NCBI RefSeq assembly: GCF_900184995.1 | Contig: NZ_LT860099.1 | Coordinates: 1,142,269-1,206,268, forward strand | Origin: Konateibacter massiliensis | Lineage (GTDB): Bacteria; Bacillota; Clostridia; Lachnospirales; Lachnospiraceae | DNA: 64,000 bases | Direction: 5' to 3' | Part shown: in pieces, positions 63,172 to 64,000 of the stretch | Position numbering within the stretch: position 1 is the first letter of the stretch | Layout: each line of letters begins with the position of its first letter | The notes under the pieces: generated by a model | Database searches by the model: none | Told to the model about the DNA's origin: nothing | The model's input: the letters and a program-made list of their open reading frames with translations, nothing else | Made by a program: the position numbers and the translations under genes

Positions 63172-64000
63172 TTGCATTCCAAAACGTCTGAATTTGAACA
63201 CCCACGTCTGAAACAGTGCAGGCAGGAGTCTGCTTCCATTCTCTTGGAAACAGCTCCTTGTACTGCCTTGTATGGAATCTATCATCTAATAAAAGGATTA
63301 CTCCCTTATCCTCTGTCGTTCGAATGACACGTCCCGCCGCTTGCAAAACCTTATTCATGCCAGGGAAACGATAGGCATAATCAAAGCCATTTTCTCCTTT
63401 TGCATCAAAATAGTTTTTTAAAATCTCCTTTTCGTTGGAAATCTGAGGAAGTCCTGTTCCGATAATGAGCACTCCGATTAGGGAATCATTTTTCAGGTCA
63501 ATGCCCTCGCTAAAAATCCCTCCCATCACGCAAAAGCCCACTATCTCCTCCTTGCTGTCTGTAAAGTGCTCCAGAAATTCTTCTCTCTCTTTCTCATTCA
63601 TGCCCTGCTTTTGACAGATGCAGTTTATCTCTTTTGTCTCCATATACTCATAAACGGCTCTCATATAGCTGTAGGATGGAAAAAACACAAGATAATTTCC
63701 TGCCTGCTCCTTGACAGCCTGCTCCACATAGTCGGCAGCCCTTTGGTATTCCAACGCATTTCTTCTCGTGTATTTGCTGCTGATATCCTTCCCGATTAAA
63801 ATAAGCCGGTTTTCCTCCGGAAAAGGGGAATTCGCATAGACTGCATAGTCCTCCTTATCTCCGCTTAACAGCTCCTTGTAGTATAAGACCGGCAAAAGCG
63901 TCGCTGAGAAAAAGACCGTACTGTTTCCTTTATTTAGGCATTCCAGCAGATTTTTGGAAGGATTGATACAAAACAGCTTAATCTTAAATCTTCCGTCCTC
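63155..64000 (-). CDS. Rad3/DinG-like DNA helicase, C-terminal part (cut by window end)
   Basis: Reading back from the stop at 63155 the frame stays open to the window end (281 residues visible), so the true start lies beyond 64000 and the internal TTG at 63895 is not a start. It has VFFSATLLPVLYYKELL, GIFSEGIDL, GTGLPQIS and QAAGRVIRT (motif VI), the pattern of XPD/Rad3-type superfamily 2 helicases. The N-terminal Walker and Fe-S regions are not visible. Confidence 0.88.
   Translation of the reverse strand, partial: EDGRFKIKLFCINPSKNLLECLNKGNSTVFFSATLLPVLYYKELLSGDKEDYAVYANSPFPEENRLILIGKDISSKYTRRNALEYQRAADYVEQAVKEQAGNYLVFFPSYSYMRAVYEYMETKEINCICQKQGMNEKEREEFLEHFTDSKEEIVGFCVMGGIFSEGIDLKNDSLIGVLIIGTGLPQISNEKEILKNYFDAKGENGFDYAYRFPGMNKVLQAAGRVIRTTEDKGVILLLDDRFHTRQYKELFPREWKQTPACTVSDVGVQIQTFWNAIRNNR

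Noticed and set aside
63155-63895. TTG at 63895 as helicase start
   Set aside because: The frame continues upstream with helicase-like sequence to the window end.
1-64000. CRISPR array or insertion sequence
   Set aside because: No regularly spaced repeat array and no transposase-like frame was seen.

Overview
The window looks like a chromosomal segment of a low-GC, spore-forming anaerobic Firmicute, most likely a member of the Lachnospiraceae (Clostridium cluster XIVa). Signs of this are a SigH-type sigma factor and a CotJ spore-coat locus, an anaerobic hydroxylamine reductase (Hcp), a SCIFF peptide with its radical-SAM maturase, a SecDF fusion, a DAP-type MurE, and strong AGGAGG ribosome binding sites. 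Most genes lie on the minus strand. Placement is inferred from gene content and family resemblance only; no database search was run.

Layout. 1-1.6 kb: start of the YchF GTPase and a LysM/GH18-like protein whose catalytic acids are missing. 1.6-15.1 kb: a long housekeeping run on the minus strand (murE, priA, def, fmt, a YugP-type protease, rsmB, rlmN, prpC, prkC, rsgA, rpe, thiN) linking wall synthesis, translation start, rRNA modification and PASTA-kinase signalling. 15.4-20.4 kb: KimA-like transporter, FliD-like orphan, 3-methyladenine glycosylase and an EAL-HDOD protein. 20.5-24.6 kb: the scfA-scfB-secDF locus, including a 46-residue SCIFF precursor, followed by a structured inverted-repeat element. 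24.6-28.5 kb: divergent GH28 and GH105 genes for pectin fragments. 28.8-32.2 kb: hcp with a helical companion gene, then a manganese-catalase/CotJC gene and a CotJA-CotJB fusion. 32.2-33.0 kb: two candidate small-protein genes and a cold-shock gene behind a terminator-like leader. 33.0-34.8 kb: prophage remnant (endolysin, holin, integrase tail) beside tRNA-Thr. 34.9-41.4 kb: sigH, rlmB, mrnC, cysS and cysE under a cysteine T-box, a GNAT protein, ispF with an unusual Cys-rich tail, tRNA-Met and tRNA-Val.

41.4-53.3 kb is accessory: zinc-ribbon protein, lipoprotein, a decayed AraC gene, then a carbohydrate module (ABC importer, YesMN-like two-component system, TIM-barrel isomerase, two Gfo/Idh/MocA dehydrogenases and a divergent AraC regulator) whose substrate cannot be told from sequence. 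53.6-64 kb: purL, a DUF1461-type membrane protein, a TrpXYZ-type ABC importer, a DMT exporter with a divergent LysR regulator, and the C-terminal part of a Rad3/DinG-like helicase cut by the window end.

The less expected items are small: the peptide gene at 32.5 kb with its own promoter, ribosome binding site and terminator; the attenuator-like leader of the cold-shock gene; the CX2CX2CX2C tail on IspF; the catalytically dead GH18; the CotJA-CotJB fusion; and three families of dispersed palindromic repeats. No CRISPR array, rRNA operon or intact insertion sequence was seen.
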